DNA of 64,000 bases. It comes from Mycolicibacter heraklionensis (GTDB lineage Bacteria; Actinomycetota; Actinomycetes; Mycobacteriales; Mycobacteriaceae). The DNA lies in NCBI GenBank assembly GCA_001673575.1, contig LZME01000068.1:1-64000 (forward strand), written 5' to 3'. Made by a program: the position numbers and the translations under genes. This document shows positions 36,474 through 45,992 of the stretch, in pieces (the first letter of the stretch is position 1; each line of letters begins with the position of its first letter). The notes under the pieces were generated by a model. It did no database searches. It saw only the letters and a program-made list of their open reading frames with translations, and was not told where the DNA came from.

Positions 36474-38209
36474 TCCGCACCCTGATCCAGCTGATTCCGC
36501 ACGATCGCCGCGGCCGGATGTTCGGCTACGCCGCGTTGACGCTGCTCTCGGTGGCGGTGCGGGCGGCCGGCACGGTGCTGTTGGTCCCGCTGGTGAGCGC
36601 GTTGTTCTCCGAGACCCCGAGCCGGGCGGTGGTCTGGCTGGGTTGGCTGACGGTGGCGACCGTCGCGGGTTGGCTGGTCGACTTCGCGTGCGCCCGAATC
36701 GGATTCGACCTGGGCTTCGCCGTCCTCGATCACACCCAACACGACGTGGCCGACCGGCTGCCCGGCGTCCGGCTGGGCTGGCTCACGCCCGCGAACACTG
36801 CGGACGCGCGACAGGCGATCGCTGCCACCGGCCCCGAACTGGTGAGCCTGGTGGTCAATCTGCTGACCCCACTGATCAGCGCGATCCTGCTGCCGCCGGC
36901 GATCGCACTGGCCCTGCTCGGGGTGTCCTGGCAGCTGGGCCTGGCCGCCCTGGGCGGGGTGCCGCTGCTGCTGGGGGCGCTGTGGGCGGCCAACCGGCTC
37001 AGCGCCCGCGCCGACGCCGCGGCCGGCGACGCCAATACCGCCCTGACGGAACGGATCATCGAGTTCGCCCGCACCCAACAGGCGCTGCGCGCGGCGCGGC
37101 GCGTCGAACCCGAGCGCAGCACCGTCGGGCAGGCGCTGAGCGCCCAGCATGGCGCGGCGATGCGGCTGTTGCTCATGCAGATTCCGGGGCAACTGCTGTT
37201 CAGCCTGGCCAGCCAGGGCGCGCTCATCCTGCTGGCAGGCAGCACCACCGCGCTGACCGTGACCGGCACGCTCAGCGTTCCCGAGGCCATCGCCTTGATC
37301 GTGGTGGCGGCGCGCTATCTGGAACCGTTCACCGTCATCAGCGAGCTGGCGCCGGCTCTGGAGTCGACGCGGGCCTCCCTCGAGCGGATTCGCGCTGTGC
37401 TCACCGCGCCCGAGGTGACGGTCGGCCCCGGTCGCGCCCCCGAGGACGCCGGTGCCACGCGGATCGAGTTCGACGACGTCACGTTCGGTTACGACTCGGC
37501 GGGCGCCCCGGTGCTCGACCGGGTCAGCTTCACCCTGCAGGCCGGCACCACCACGGCCATCGTCGGACCGTCCGGTTCGGGCAAGAGCACCATCTTGTCC
37601 CTGATCGCCGGACTGCATGAGCCCACCGGCGGGCGGGTTTTGCTTGACGGGGTGGACGCCACCGAGCTGGACGCCACGTCACGGCGGGCCGCCACCAGCG
37701 TGGTGTTCCAGCATCCCTACCTACTCGACGGCACGATCCGGGACAACGTCCTGGTCGGAAACCCCGACGCCGATCAGGAATCGTTCCAGCGGGCCACCGA
37801 ATTGGCCCGCGTCGACGAGCTGGTCGCCCGACTGCCCGACGGCACCGACACCAGGGTGGGAGAAGCCGGCGCGGCACTGTCCGGCGGTGAGCGCCAACGG
37901 GTCAGCATCGCCCGGGCGCTGCTCAAACCAGCGCCGGTACTGCTGGTCGACGAGGCGACCAGCGCGCTGGACACCGAGAATGAGGCCGCGATCGTCGCCG
38001 CGCTGAGTTCCGAACTGCGCCCGCGCACGCGGGTGATCGTCGCGCACCGGCTGGCCAGCATCTCCCAGGCCGACCGAGTGCTGTTCATCGACGGAGGCCG
38101 GGTCATCGAGGACGGGACGATCGACGAATTGCGCGCGGCCGGCGGACGTTTCGACGAGTTCTGGCGACAGCAGAACGATGCCGCGGGATGGCAGATCCAC
38201 GCCGGTTGA
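36470..38209 (+). CDS. irtB: Ferric-siderophore ABC transporter subunit IrtB
   Basis: A 579-residue ABC half-transporter (as Rv1349, same length). Six helices, then the ATPase with Walker [10 protein letters not shown] (about residue 365), signature LSGGERQR, Walker [13 protein letters not shown] and H-loop AHR. It pairs with IrtA to import iron-loaded (carboxy)mycobactin. ATG overlaps the irtA stop (ATGA). No SIP domain. Confidence 0.96.
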   Translation: MIRTLIQLIPHDRRGRMFGYAALTLLSVAVRAAGTVLLVPLVSALFSETPSRAVVWLGWLTVATVAGWLVDFACARIGFDLGFAVLDHTQHDVADRLPGVRLGWLTPANTADARQAIAATGPELVSLVVNLLTPLISAILLPPAIALALLGVSWQLGLAALGGVPLLLGALWAANRLSARADAAAGDANTALTERIIEFARTQQALRAARRVEPERSTVGQALSAQHGAAMRLLLMQIPGQLLFSLASQGALILLAGSTTALTVTGTLSVPEAIALIVVAARYLEPFTVISELAPALESTRASLERIRAVLTAPEVTVGPGRAPEDAGATRIEFDDVTFGYDSAGAPVLDRVSFTLQAGTTTAIVGPSGSGKSTILSLIAGLHEPTGGRVLLDGVDATELDATSRRAATSVVFQHPYLLDGTIRDNVLVGNPDADQESFQRATELARVDELVARLPDGTDTRVGEAGAALSGGERQRVSIARALLKPAPVLLVDEATSALDTENEAAIVAALSSELRPRTRVIVAHRLASISQADRVLFIDGGRVIEDGTIDELRAAGGRFDEFWRQQNDAAGWQIHAG

Positions 38210-38249
38210 TGGACCGTCATCGTCGACTCGGCTGTGGGATCATTCAGGC

Positions 38250-38867
38250 GTGAACGCCGACGACGATCCCGAGGCCCGGATACGGGAATTGGAGCGCCCG
38301 CTGTCGGACTTCGCCCGACCCGTGGAACTGACCGCCCCGACGGTCGCCGTCGACGGGCAGGCGCGGTCGCGGTCGGGAAACGGCCGCGGTCTTGTCATCG
38401 TCGTCAGTGTGATCGCCGCGGCAGTGGTGATCGCCGGCGCAGTCGCAGTGTTCCTGGCGTCCCATGACTTGATCAGCTCCGAGTCCGGGCGGCCCACCAG
38501 ATCCAGCGGTTTCACCCCGATACCCGTGCCGCCCGACGCGGAGCCAGCGCCCGTTCCGGCGCCACCGGTCGCGGCGTCGCCTGCTGTCCCAGTCCCGGAC
38601 AGCAGTGTCACCCTCACCATCGCCGGAGCCGGAGAGAACAAGACCCTGGCCTGCGACGGCCGCTACGTGTCGGTGAGCGGGGTCAGCAACACGGTGGAAC
38701 TCACCGGCCAGTGCGCCGGTCTGACAGTGTCGGGCATCGGCAACGTCATCACCGTCGACTCGACACCGAAGGTCACGGCCTCCGGTCTCAACAATCGAGT
38801 CACCTATCGCTCCGGGAACCCGGACGTGAGCACCTCGGGGTTCGACAACGTCGTCGAGCGTGGCTAG
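38250..38867 (+). CDS. Single-span membrane protein with DUF3060-type C-terminus
   Basis: A 205-residue protein starting GTG 38250. Cytoplasmic charged N-terminus, one transmembrane helix (GLVIVVSVIAAAVVIAGAVAVFLA, about residues 49-72), a Pro-rich linker (PVPPDAEPAPVPAPPVAASPA, here about 100-125, partial) and a repetitive beta domain with VSVSGVSNTVELTG, LTVSGIGNVITV, VTASGLNNRVTY and STSGFDNVVERG. This G-x-N-N repeat is typical of DUF3060 proteins. Function unknown. It is between irtB and mbtA, 40 bases after irtB. Confidence 0.82.
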   Translation: MNADDDPEARIRELERPLSDFARPVELTAPTVAVDGQARSRSGNGRGLVIVVSVIAAAVVIAGAVAVFLASHDLISSESGRPTRSSGFTPIPVPPDAEPAPVPAPPVAASPAVPVPDSSVTLTIAGAGENKTLACDGRYVSVSGVSNTVELTGQCAGLTVSGIGNVITVDSTPKVTASGLNNRVTYRSGNPDVSTSGFDNVVERG

Positions 38868-38882
38868 GCCGGCGAATTCGGC

Positions 38883-40421
38883 TCAGCCGAGCTGGCGGAC
38901 CAACGCCTTCTTGTCGATCTTGCCGACCGCCGTGAACGGCAGGGTCGGCAGCGCCGCCAGCTGATCGATGCGGACATGGGTGGCCACGCCGCACTCGTCG
39001 AGGTGGCGGTTCAGCTCTGCCAACGTCAACGGTTCTCCGTTGAACACCACTGCAGCGCAGACCTTTTCGCCCAAGTACTGATCCGACAGGCCGACCGCGG
39101 CAGCCGATCGAACCGCCGGATGCAGCAGCAGGTGAGCCTCCAGTTCGTCGGCGGCGATGTTCTCGCCGCTGCGCACGATCACGTCCTTGATCCGCCCGGT
39201 CACCTCCAGGTAGCCGTTCGCCAGGCGGCGGACCCGGTCGCCGCTGCGGTAGAAGCCGTCCGGGCTGAAGGATCGCTCATTGGCCTCGGCCGCGTTGTAG
39301 TAGCCGTTGATCGTGTAGGGCCCGCGCACCATCAGCTCACCCTCGGATGCTTCGGCGCCGTCCTCGTCGACCACGCGCAACTCGTCGTCGGCGCACAACG
39401 GCCGGCCCTGCGTGGTGTCGAGCAACTCGGCGGAGTCGCCGGGCCGGGTGTAGCAGAGCAACCCCTCGGCCATGCCGAACACCTGCTGCAGGCCCGGCGT
39501 CAGCGCCTCGCGAATCAGTCGGGCGTCGCCCGCGGCCAGCTTGGCGCCGCCGACCTGCAGTAACCGCAGTGTCGTCGGCTTCTGCGGCTCCCAGTCGCAG
39601 GCGTGGGCCCACAGCGTGGCCAGCGCCGGCACCAGCGCGGTGACCGTCACCCGGTGGCGGGCGATGGTAGCGAAGGCTGCCTCCGGGCTGGGGTCGGCGC
39701 CGAAGACCGTGGCCGCGCCCACCGACATGGCGCCCAGCAGCCCCGGGCAGGCCAGCGGAAAATTGTGGGCGGCCGGTAACGCCGCGAGGTAGACGTCGTC
39801 GGAGGTCAGCTCACACAACTGCGCGCTGGCGGTGGCGTTGTAGACGTAGTCGTCATGGGTGCGGGGGATCAGCTTGGGCATCCCGGTGGTCCCGCCGGAG
39901 ACCAGCAGCAGCGCCGGCGCGGCCGGATCGGGGGTGACTCGCGGCGCGGGGGAGCCGTCGGGCGCCTCGTCGATAACGAGCCGCCGCAGCCCCAGTTCGG
40001 CGACCATCGCCGGATAGTCGAATCCCGCAGTGGCATCAGGGATCACAATCCCGACCGCCTCGCTGACCGCGGCCAGATGCCCGATCTCGGCGGCACGGTG
40101 CCCGGGCAGGCACAGCACCGGGATGGCCCCCACCCGCAGCAGCCCGAACAGCGTGACCGCGAACGCGCAACTGTTGGGCAACTGCAGCAACACCCGGTCA
40201 CCGGCGCCGACCCCTAGCCGGTGCAGGCCGGCCGCCGCGCGATCGGCGGCCGCATCCAACTGCGCGTACGACAGCGTCGCGCCTCCGTCGATCACCGCGG
40301 GCCGCTCGGGCCAGCGCGACGCGGCATCGTCGAGCAGCGATGCCAACGGCCGTCCGCTCCAGTAGCCGGCCGCACGGTAGGCGGCGGCCCGCTCGTCGGG
40401 AAACGGTACGAACCCGTGCAT
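38883..40421 (-). CDS. mbtA: Salicyl-AMP ligase MbtA
   Basis: A 512-residue adenylating enzyme that activates salicylate and loads it on the aryl carrier domain of MbtB. It has the aryl-acid ligase signatures VSGGTTGMPKLIPRTHDDYVYN, AALPAAHNFPLACPG, VGGAKLA, FGMAEGLLCYTRPGD, SGDRVRRL and C-terminal AVGKIDKK Lys. ATG 40421 has GGGAG 6 bases upstream. Divergent from mbtB with a shared IdeR box. Confidence 0.95.
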   Translation of the reverse strand: MHGFVPFPDERAAAYRAAGYWSGRPLASLLDDAASRWPERPAVIDGGATLSYAQLDAAADRAAAGLHRLGVGAGDRVLLQLPNSCAFAVTLFGLLRVGAIPVLCLPGHRAAEIGHLAAVSEAVGIVIPDATAGFDYPAMVAELGLRRLVIDEAPDGSPAPRVTPDPAAPALLLVSGGTTGMPKLIPRTHDDYVYNATASAQLCELTSDDVYLAALPAAHNFPLACPGLLGAMSVGAATVFGADPSPEAAFATIARHRVTVTALVPALATLWAHACDWEPQKPTTLRLLQVGGAKLAAGDARLIREALTPGLQQVFGMAEGLLCYTRPGDSAELLDTTQGRPLCADDELRVVDEDGAEASEGELMVRGPYTINGYYNAAEANERSFSPDGFYRSGDRVRRLANGYLEVTGRIKDVIVRSGENIAADELEAHLLLHPAVRSAAAVGLSDQYLGEKVCAAVVFNGEPLTLAELNRHLDECGVATHVRIDQLAALPTLPFTAVGKIDKKALVRQLG

Positions 40422-40474
40422 GTGTACTCCCTGGCTTACCGGCGACCGAACCTAGCTAGAGTAGCTTCGAGAAA

Positions 40475-40493
40475 TTAGGGCAGCCTAACGAAG
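40475..40493. promoter_or_regulatory. IdeR box between mbtA and mbtB
   Basis: TTAGGGCAGCCTAACGAAG agrees with the IdeR consensus at about 14 of 19 positions. It ends 14 bases before the mbtB GTG and lies 54 bases from the mbtA ATG. The central location suggests it controls both divergent genes. Confidence 0.75.
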
Positions 40494-40507
40494 GGTGGAG
40501 TGGCGCC

Positions 40508-43500
40508 GTGGGGCCGGACGAGATACGCGCACAGGTCGCTGACCTGCTCGGCGCCGACGCCAGCGCCGTCGATCCCGACGCCGACCTGGTCGGACAGGGT
40601 CTGGACTCGATCCGGATGATGAGCCTGGCCGGTCGCTGGCGCAAACAGGGCATCGACGTCGACTTCGCCGCGCTGGCCGCCGATCCGCGCATCGCCGCCT
40701 GGCAGGACCTGCTGGGCGACCCGGGCGAACCGGCACCGGTCACCGCGCCGACGGACGAGCCGAGCGATGCCGGCGCACCGTTTCCGCTGGCCCCGATGCA
40801 GCACGCCATGTGGGTGGGCCGCGACGACGACGTCGCGCTCGGCGGGGTGGCCGGGCACCTGTATGTGGAGTTCGATGGGCGCGTTATCGACCCCGACCGG
40901 CTGGCCGCCGCCGCGGCCGCGCTGGCCGACCGCCACCCGATGCTGCGGGTGCAGTTCTCACCCGACGGCACCCAGCACATCCGGCCCGATGCCGAACTGC
41001 CCGTCGCGGTGCAGGACCTACGGGGACTGGACGCCACCGAGGTGGCCCAGCGGCTGGACGCCACCCGGGTGGCGAAATCGCATCAGCAACTCGACGACGC
41101 GGTCTTCGAGCTCACGGTGTCGTTGCTGCCGGATGGGACCGCGCGGCTGCACGTCGATCTGGACATGCAGGCCGCCGATGCCATGAGCTACCGCACCCTG
41201 ATGGCGGATCTGGCCGCGGCCTACCGGGGGCAGACGCTGCCGGAGCTGGGTTTCACCTACCGGCAGTACCGCCACGCCACCGCCGACCGCCAACCGGATG
41301 ACAACCACCGCCAGTGGTGGGCGCAGCGCATCCCCGACCTGCCCGACCCGCCCAAGCTGCCGCCGCCCGCCGGCGCCCCCACCGACCCGCGGCGCAGCAC
41401 CCGGCGGTGGCACTGGCTGGACCCGGACACTCGCGACGCGCTGTTCGGGCAGTCCCGCGCCCACGGCGTCACCCCGGCGATGACCCTGGCCGCCTCGTTC
41501 TCCCACACCCTGGCCAGTTGGTCGGACGCACCGCGCTTCCTGCTCAATGTGCCGCTGTTCGGCCGCGAACCGTTGCACGACGACGTCGACCGGCTGGTCG
41601 GTGATTTCACCTCGTCGCTGCTGCTGGATGTGGATCTGAGCCAGGCGAGCACCGGAGCGCAGCGCGCGCACGCGGTCCAGGACGCCATGCGTACCGCCGC
41701 CGCACACGCCGACTACCCCGGCCTGGCGGTGCTGCGTGACCTGAGCCGCCACCGCGGCACGCAGGTGCTGGCGCCGGTGGTGTTCACCAGCGCGCTGGGA
41801 CTCGGGGAGCTGTTCGCCGATGAGGTCACCGCCGCGTTCGGTACCCCGGTCTGGATCATCTCCCAGGGCCCCCAGGTACTGCTGGATGCGCAGGTCACCG
41901 AGTTCGACGGCGGCATCCTGGTGAACTGGGATGTGCGCGAGGACATGTTCGCGCCGGGCGTGATCGACGCCATGTTCGCCCACCACATCGCCGACCTGAC
42001 CCGGTTGGCCGGCGGCGACGGCTGGGCGCAAGCCGCGCCGGCAGCGTTGCCCGCCGATCAGGCGCAGGTGCGCGCGTCGGTGAACGCGGTCACCGCCGAA
42101 CCCAGCGGGGAAGCCCTGCAGGACGGGTTCTTTCGCCAGGCCGACCGCGATCCCGAGGCGGTCGCGCTGCTACACGGGTCGGGGGAGTTGAGCTACCGCG
42201 AGCTGCGCGATCAGGCGTTGGCGGTGGCTGCAGCCCTGCAGGAGCGTGGCGTGCGACCCGGTGACACCGTGGCGCTGCTGGGCCCCAAGGGCGTCGAGCA
42301 GATTCCGGCGCTGTTGGGCATCCTGGCCGCCGGGGCGGTCTATCTGCCGATCGCAGCCGATCAGCCGCCCGAGCGCAGAGAGCGGATCCTGACCCTGGGC
42401 GGTGCCGTGCTGGCCCTGGTAACCGGGGACGCGGTGCCGGCGTTGGAGATTCCGGCACTGGCGGTGTCCGATGCCGTACAGCACGCCCGCCTGGCGGACC
42501 CGGTTCGCGTCGATCCGGCCGAACTGGCCTATGTGGTGTTCACCTCCGGTTCCACGGGCGAGCCCAAGGGCGTCGAAGTCACCCACGACGCCGCCATGAA
42601 CACCATCGAAACCCTCAGCGCTCGTTTCGGATTCGCTTCCAGCGACCGCAGCCTGGCGCTGCTGACCCTGGACGCCGACATGTCGGTGCTCGACGTCTTC
42701 GCCATGCTGCGCGTCGGCGCGGCGATCGTGATGGTCGACGAGGCGGACCGGCGCAGCCCCGAAGTGTGGGCGCAGCTGGTGGCGCGGCACCGGGTCAGCG
42801 TGCTCAACCTGATGCCGGGGGCGCTGGAGATGTTGGCCGCCACCGGCGGCGACCTGTCTTCGGTGCGTGCGGTGTTGACCGGCGGCGACTGGGTGCGCCC
42901 CGAACTGGCGCGACGTTTTGCCGCGGTGGCGCCGGGGGTGCGGTTCGCCGGGCTGGGCGGGGCCACCGAAACCGCCATCCACGCCACGCTGTGCGAGGTC
43001 GAGGCGGACCCGCCGGCGCACTGGGCGGCGGTGCCCTACGGCACACCGTTGCCCAATATCGCCTGCCGGGTCGTGGGCGCCGACGGAGCCGACCGCCCGG
43101 ACTGGGTGGCCGGCGAACTGTGGGTCACCGGGCGCGGCATCGCCTCGGGATATCGCGGCCGGCCCGACCTGACCGCCGAGAAGTTCGTCGAGTACGACGG
43201 CCGAACCTGGTATCGCACCGGCGATCTGGCCCGCTATCTTCCCGACGGCACCCTGGAATTCGTCGGCCGCGCCGATCACCGGGTCAAGATCAGCGGGTAT
43301 CGCATCGAACTCGGTGAGGTCGAATCCGCGCTGCGTCGCCTGCCCGGGGTTGCCGAGGCGGTGGTGGTGGCGCTGACCGAGGCTGGGCGTGACGTGCTGG
43401 CCGCTGCCGTGCGCACCGGCGACCCCGCGGTGAGCGTTGCCGAATTGCAGGCCGGGCTGGCCGAGTCGCTGCCCGAGCACATGATTCCCCGTCAGCTGCA

Positions 43501-43921
43501 GGTGGTTTCGGCGATTCCCTACACCGTCTCGGGCAAGATCGATCGGCGGGCGGTGACGGCCGAGCTGGCCGCGGCCATGGCGGCCGGTGACGGCTACCGC
43601 GAACCCGCAGGTCCGCTGCAGCGCGCCCTGGCCGCGATCATCGCCGAGGTGCTCGGCGCCGCCCGGGTCGGAGCCGACGACGACTTCTTCGCCCTGGGCG
43701 GCGATTCGGTGCTGGCCACCGCCGCCGTCTCACGCATCCGCACCTGGCTGGACTCCCCGGGCGCGGTGGTCGCCGACATCTTCGCCACCCGAACCGTCGC
43801 CGGGCTGGCTGCACGGCTGGCCGCCTCCGAAGCCGATCCGGGCCGGTTGGACGCGGTGGCGGAGGTGTATCTGGAAGTGGCGCAGCTCGATGCCGCAGAG
43901 GTAGCCGACGCGTTGCGATAA
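40508..43921 (+). CDS. mbtB: Phenyloxazoline synthase NRPS MbtB (without TE)
   Basis: A 1137-residue NRPS. Order: aryl carrier (Ser34 in GLDSIRMM), heterocyclisation domain (about 90-510, with DxxxxD in HVDLDMQAADAMS near residue 215), serine-type adenylation domain ([11 protein letters not shown] near 677; [20 protein letters not shown]) and peptidyl carrier (ALGGDSVLA, Ser about 1064). It joins salicylate and Ser and closes the oxazoline. M. tuberculosis MbtB (about 1414 residues) carries a C-terminal thioesterase; here the protein stops after the carrier and a separate thioesterase, mbtT, lies 1.3 kb downstream. GTG start after the IdeR box. Confidence 0.95.
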   Translation: MGPDEIRAQVADLLGADASAVDPDADLVGQGLDSIRMMSLAGRWRKQGIDVDFAALAADPRIAAWQDLLGDPGEPAPVTAPTDEPSDAGAPFPLAPMQHAMWVGRDDDVALGGVAGHLYVEFDGRVIDPDRLAAAAAALADRHPMLRVQFSPDGTQHIRPDAELPVAVQDLRGLDATEVAQRLDATRVAKSHQQLDDAVFELTVSLLPDGTARLHVDLDMQAADAMSYRTLMADLAAAYRGQTLPELGFTYRQYRHATADRQPDDNHRQWWAQRIPDLPDPPKLPPPAGAPTDPRRSTRRWHWLDPDTRDALFGQSRAHGVTPAMTLAASFSHTLASWSDAPRFLLNVPLFGREPLHDDVDRLVGDFTSSLLLDVDLSQASTGAQRAHAVQDAMRTAAAHADYPGLAVLRDLSRHRGTQVLAPVVFTSALGLGELFADEVTAAFGTPVWIISQGPQVLLDAQVTEFDGGILVNWDVREDMFAPGVIDAMFAHHIADLTRLAGGDGWAQAAPAALPADQAQVRASVNAVTAEPSGEALQDGFFRQADRDPEAVALLHGSGELSYRELRDQALAVAAALQERGVRPGDTVALLGPKGVEQIPALLGILAAGAVYLPIAADQPPERRERILTLGGAVLALVTGDAVPALEIPALAVSDAVQHARLADPVRVDPAELAYVVFTSGSTGEPKGVEVTHDAAMNTIETLSARFGFASSDRSLALLTLDADMSVLDVFAMLRVGAAIVMVDEADRRSPEVWAQLVARHRVSVLNLMPGALEMLAATGGDLSSVRAVLTGGDWVRPELARRFAAVAPGVRFAGLGGATETAIHATLCEVEADPPAHWAAVPYGTPLPNIACRVVGADGADRPDWVAGELWVTGRGIASGYRGRPDLTAEKFVEYDGRTWYRTGDLARYLPDGTLEFVGRADHRVKISGYRIELGEVESALRRLPGVAEAVVVALTEAGRDVLAAAVRTGDPAVSVAELQAGLAESLPEHMIPRQLQVVSAIPYTVSGKIDRRAVTAELAAAMAAGDGYREPAGPLQRALAAIIAEVLGAARVGADDDFFALGGDSVLATAAVSRIRTWLDSPGAVVADIFATRTVAGLAARLAASEADPGRLDAVAEVYLEVAQLDAAEVADALR

Positions 43922-43962
43922 TGGCTGGTGGAGCGCGGTCACGGTGTGCCAGCATCGGTGAT

Positions 43963-44652
43963 ATGAAAGCGCGCCGATCGCTCGTGTTGCTCGGTGTTCC
44001 GGTGGTGGTGGCCTTGGCCACGCTGCCCAGCGCACCGGTCCTCGTTCCCGCCGCCTCCGCTGCCGGCTGTCCCGACATCGAGGTGACCTTCGCTCGTGGC
44101 ACCGCCGAACCGCCCGGTGTCGGCGGCGTCGGCCAGAAATTCATCGATGCGTTGCGCTCGCAGTTCGGCGGGCGTTCCGTCGGCGTGTATGCGGTCAATT
44201 ACCCGGCAAGCGAGGACTGGCCACCATCAGCATCCGACGGCGCCGGTGACGCGAACGCCCACGTGCAATCCATGGTGGCGACCTGCCCCAACACCAAACT
44301 GGTGCTCGGCGGCTATTCGCAAGGCGCGATGGTCATCGATCTGATCACCATCGCGCGGGCATCGGTGGCGGGCTTCAACGCCGCGACCCTGTCGGCGGAG
44401 GAGGCCGAACACGTCGCTGCGGTCGCGGTTTTCGGCAATCCCACCGACCGGTACCTGGGCGGACCGGTCAGCGAGATCAGCCCCTGGTACGGCGCCAAGG
44501 CCATTGATCTGTGTGCCGACGGCGACCCGATCTGCACTCCGGGTGCCCTGGCGCTGCCTTCACACGACGAGATGTTCTCCGCGCCGCACCTGTCCTATGC
44601 GCAGTCGCCGATGCCCGGTCAGGCCGCGGGCTTCGTGGCGAGCCACCTCTGA
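43963..44652 (+). CDS. Secreted cutinase-family esterase
   Basis: A 229-residue exported serine esterase. Signal peptide (residues 1-34, cleavage after ASA), then CPDIEVTFARGTAEPPGVG, the nucleophile elbow GYSQGAM, the Asp region DGDPIC and His in LPSHDEMF, with the usual paired Cys. It fits the mycobacterial cutinase-like (Culp) lipases/phospholipases. ATG 43963 chosen for the signal peptide; an in-frame ATG at 43921 abuts mbtB. It lies inside the mbt cluster between mbtB and mbtT, which is unusual; a link to lipid-tailed siderophore export or membrane supply is only a guess. Confidence 0.88.
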   Translation: MKARRSLVLLGVPVVVALATLPSAPVLVPAASAAGCPDIEVTFARGTAEPPGVGGVGQKFIDALRSQFGGRSVGVYAVNYPASEDWPPSASDGAGDANAHVQSMVATCPNTKLVLGGYSQGAMVIDLITIARASVAGFNAATLSAEEAEHVAAVAVFGNPTDRYLGGPVSEISPWYGAKAIDLCADGDPICTPGALALPSHDEMFSAPHLSYAQSPMPGQAAGFVASHL

Positions 44653-44661
44653 CGCGCGGCC

Positions 44662-45033
44662 TTACCCGAGGATCTCCGAAGCCCAGTACTCGCGCAGGCT
44701 GGCGATCCGCTCACCGGCGAACTCCAGGATCGCAACTTCGCGCATCCGCTTGCGCACGTTCTGGACGCGGTCGTCGAACGTCGCCTCCCACTCGGCGATC
44801 ACCGTGGTGCCGTCGGTGGCGGTGTAGAGGTTGAGCAAGCGGGCGTCGATATTGGCCTGGCCCTCGACCACCTTGTGCTGCCAGTAGTCGCGGATCCCGG
44901 CTCGGGTGCGGATCGGCTCGCCCAGCACCCGCTCGTGGTAGGTGGCGTCGTCGGTGAAGATCGTGACGATGAGCTCGGGGTCCCGCTGTGTCCAGGCCCG
45001 CAGGTAGGTATCGATCGTGGTGCGGACGTCCAT
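44662..45033 (-). CDS. SnoaL-like (NTF2-fold) small protein
   Basis: A 123-residue alpha+beta barrel protein: TIDTYLRAWTQRDPELIVTIFTDDATYHE, a central GIRDYWQHKVVEGQ and EWEATFDDRVQNVRKRMREVAILEF then REYWASEIL. This is the NTF2/SnoaL fold common to small isomerases and ligand-binding proteins. ATG 45033 was chosen; a GTG at 45081 would run into the inverted repeat at 45068. Opposite strand to the mbt genes around it. Function unknown. Confidence 0.75.
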   Translation of the reverse strand: MDVRTTIDTYLRAWTQRDPELIVTIFTDDATYHERVLGEPIRTRAGIRDYWQHKVVEGQANIDARLLNLYTATDGTTVIAEWEATFDDRVQNVRKRMREVAILEFAGERIASLREYWASEILG

Positions 45034-45067
45034 CAGGGGAGTGTGGCCCACAACCCGGCCTCGACTT

Positions 45068-45129
45068 CGCCGAACGTGCACTCAGTGCGAGGAAACGGCA
45101 GAAAATCCGCGCTCAGTGCACGTTCGGCG
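45068..45129. repeat. 15-bp perfect inverted repeat with 32-base loop
   Basis: CGCCGAACGTGCACT (45068-45082) pairs exactly with AGTGCACGTTCGGCG (45115-45129). It lies between the SnoaL-like gene and the mbtT promoter. The sequence looks like a mycobacterial palindromic intergenic repeat. Confidence 0.8.
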
Positions 45130-45179
45130 CCGCGGAGGCCCGAGGACCGGCCCACAGGCGCCCGGATTTCCGGCCCGCC

Positions 45180-45227
45180 GCCGGTAGGGGTAACCTAACG
45201 CAGGGAAATTAGGGCAGCCTTTACTAA
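45180..45227 (+). promoter_or_regulatory. mbtT: Tandem IdeR boxes before mbtT
   Basis: Box 1 GCCGGTAGGGGTAACCTAA (45180-45198) and box 2 TTAGGGCAGCCTTTACTAA (45209-45227) each match about 14-15 of 19 consensus bases. They are 29 bases apart (about three helix turns), which suits cooperative binding. They would control mbtT-C-D-E-F-G-H. Confidence 0.78.
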
Positions 45228-45245
45228 TACTTGCGAGGGGATCGG

Positions 45246-45992
45246 ATGGCCGTCGACGACACCTCGGCCGTCGCGCAGTTCCCAACCTGGATCGGCCGCT
45301 TTCCCGGCCCCGGCGCCCCCACTCTGGTCTTCCCGCACGCCGGCGGAACCGCGGTCAACTACCGCCCGCTGGCGCTGGCCCTGGCCGCCGGTGCCGACAC
45401 CTACGTCATGCAGTATCCGCAGCGTGCCGACCGTTTCCGGGAGCCGGCCGCCGAAACCCTGCCGGAGTTGGCCCGCAGCCTGTTCGACGCCGCGCCCTGG
45501 CACCAGCTCGGACCGCTGCGCCTGTTCGGGCACAGCATGGGCTCGCTGGTCGCCTTCGAGTTCGCTCGGCTGGCTGAAGAGCGCGGCATCGAGATCCAGC
45601 GACTGTGGGCCTCGGCGGCCCCGGCGCCCGGCGTGGTGGCCGGGCTGCGCAAGGTGCCCACCGGGGACGCCGACCTGCGCGCCGAACTCGCCCAGCTGGG
45701 CGGCACCGACCCACGAATCCTGGCCGACGAGGAGTTCCTCACCCTGCTGCTGACCCCGGTGCGCTCGGATTACCTGGCCTTCAACCGTTACCAGTGCGCA
45801 CCCGATGTCACCATTCGCGCCGACATCACCGTGCTGGGCGGGCGCTCCGATGACCGGGTCGGTGCCGACCTGCTGGAACGCTGGGCCGACCACACCACCG
45901 GCGCCTGGTCGATGTCGCTGTACGACGGCGGGCACTTCTATCACTACGAGCACATCGAGACCTTGGCGAAGCGGATCATCGCCGATGAATGA
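45246..45992 (+). CDS. mbtT: Type II thioesterase MbtT
   Basis: A 248-residue alpha/beta hydrolase of the NRPS editing type: LVFPHAGGTAVNYRPLA, YPQRADRFREP, nucleophile GHSMGS and catalytic His in GGHFYHYEH. It probably replaces the thioesterase domain that is fused to MbtB in M. tuberculosis, removing misloaded groups or aiding release. ATG 45246 after GAGGGG. It overlaps mbtC by 8 bases and starts the large operon. Confidence 0.9.
   Translation: MAVDDTSAVAQFPTWIGRFPGPGAPTLVFPHAGGTAVNYRPLALALAAGADTYVMQYPQRADRFREPAAETLPELARSLFDAAPWHQLGPLRLFGHSMGSLVAFEFARLAEERGIEIQRLWASAAPAPGVVAGLRKVPTGDADLRAELAQLGGTDPRILADEEFLTLLLTPVRSDYLAFNRYQCAPDVTIRADITVLGGRSDDRVGADLLERWADHTTGAWSMSLYDGGHFYHYEHIETLAKRIIADE

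Noticed and set aside
43963..45033. Cutinase and SnoaL-like genes as mobile cargo
   Set aside because: No transposase, att site or clear base-composition change; only the nearby palindrome hints at insertion.
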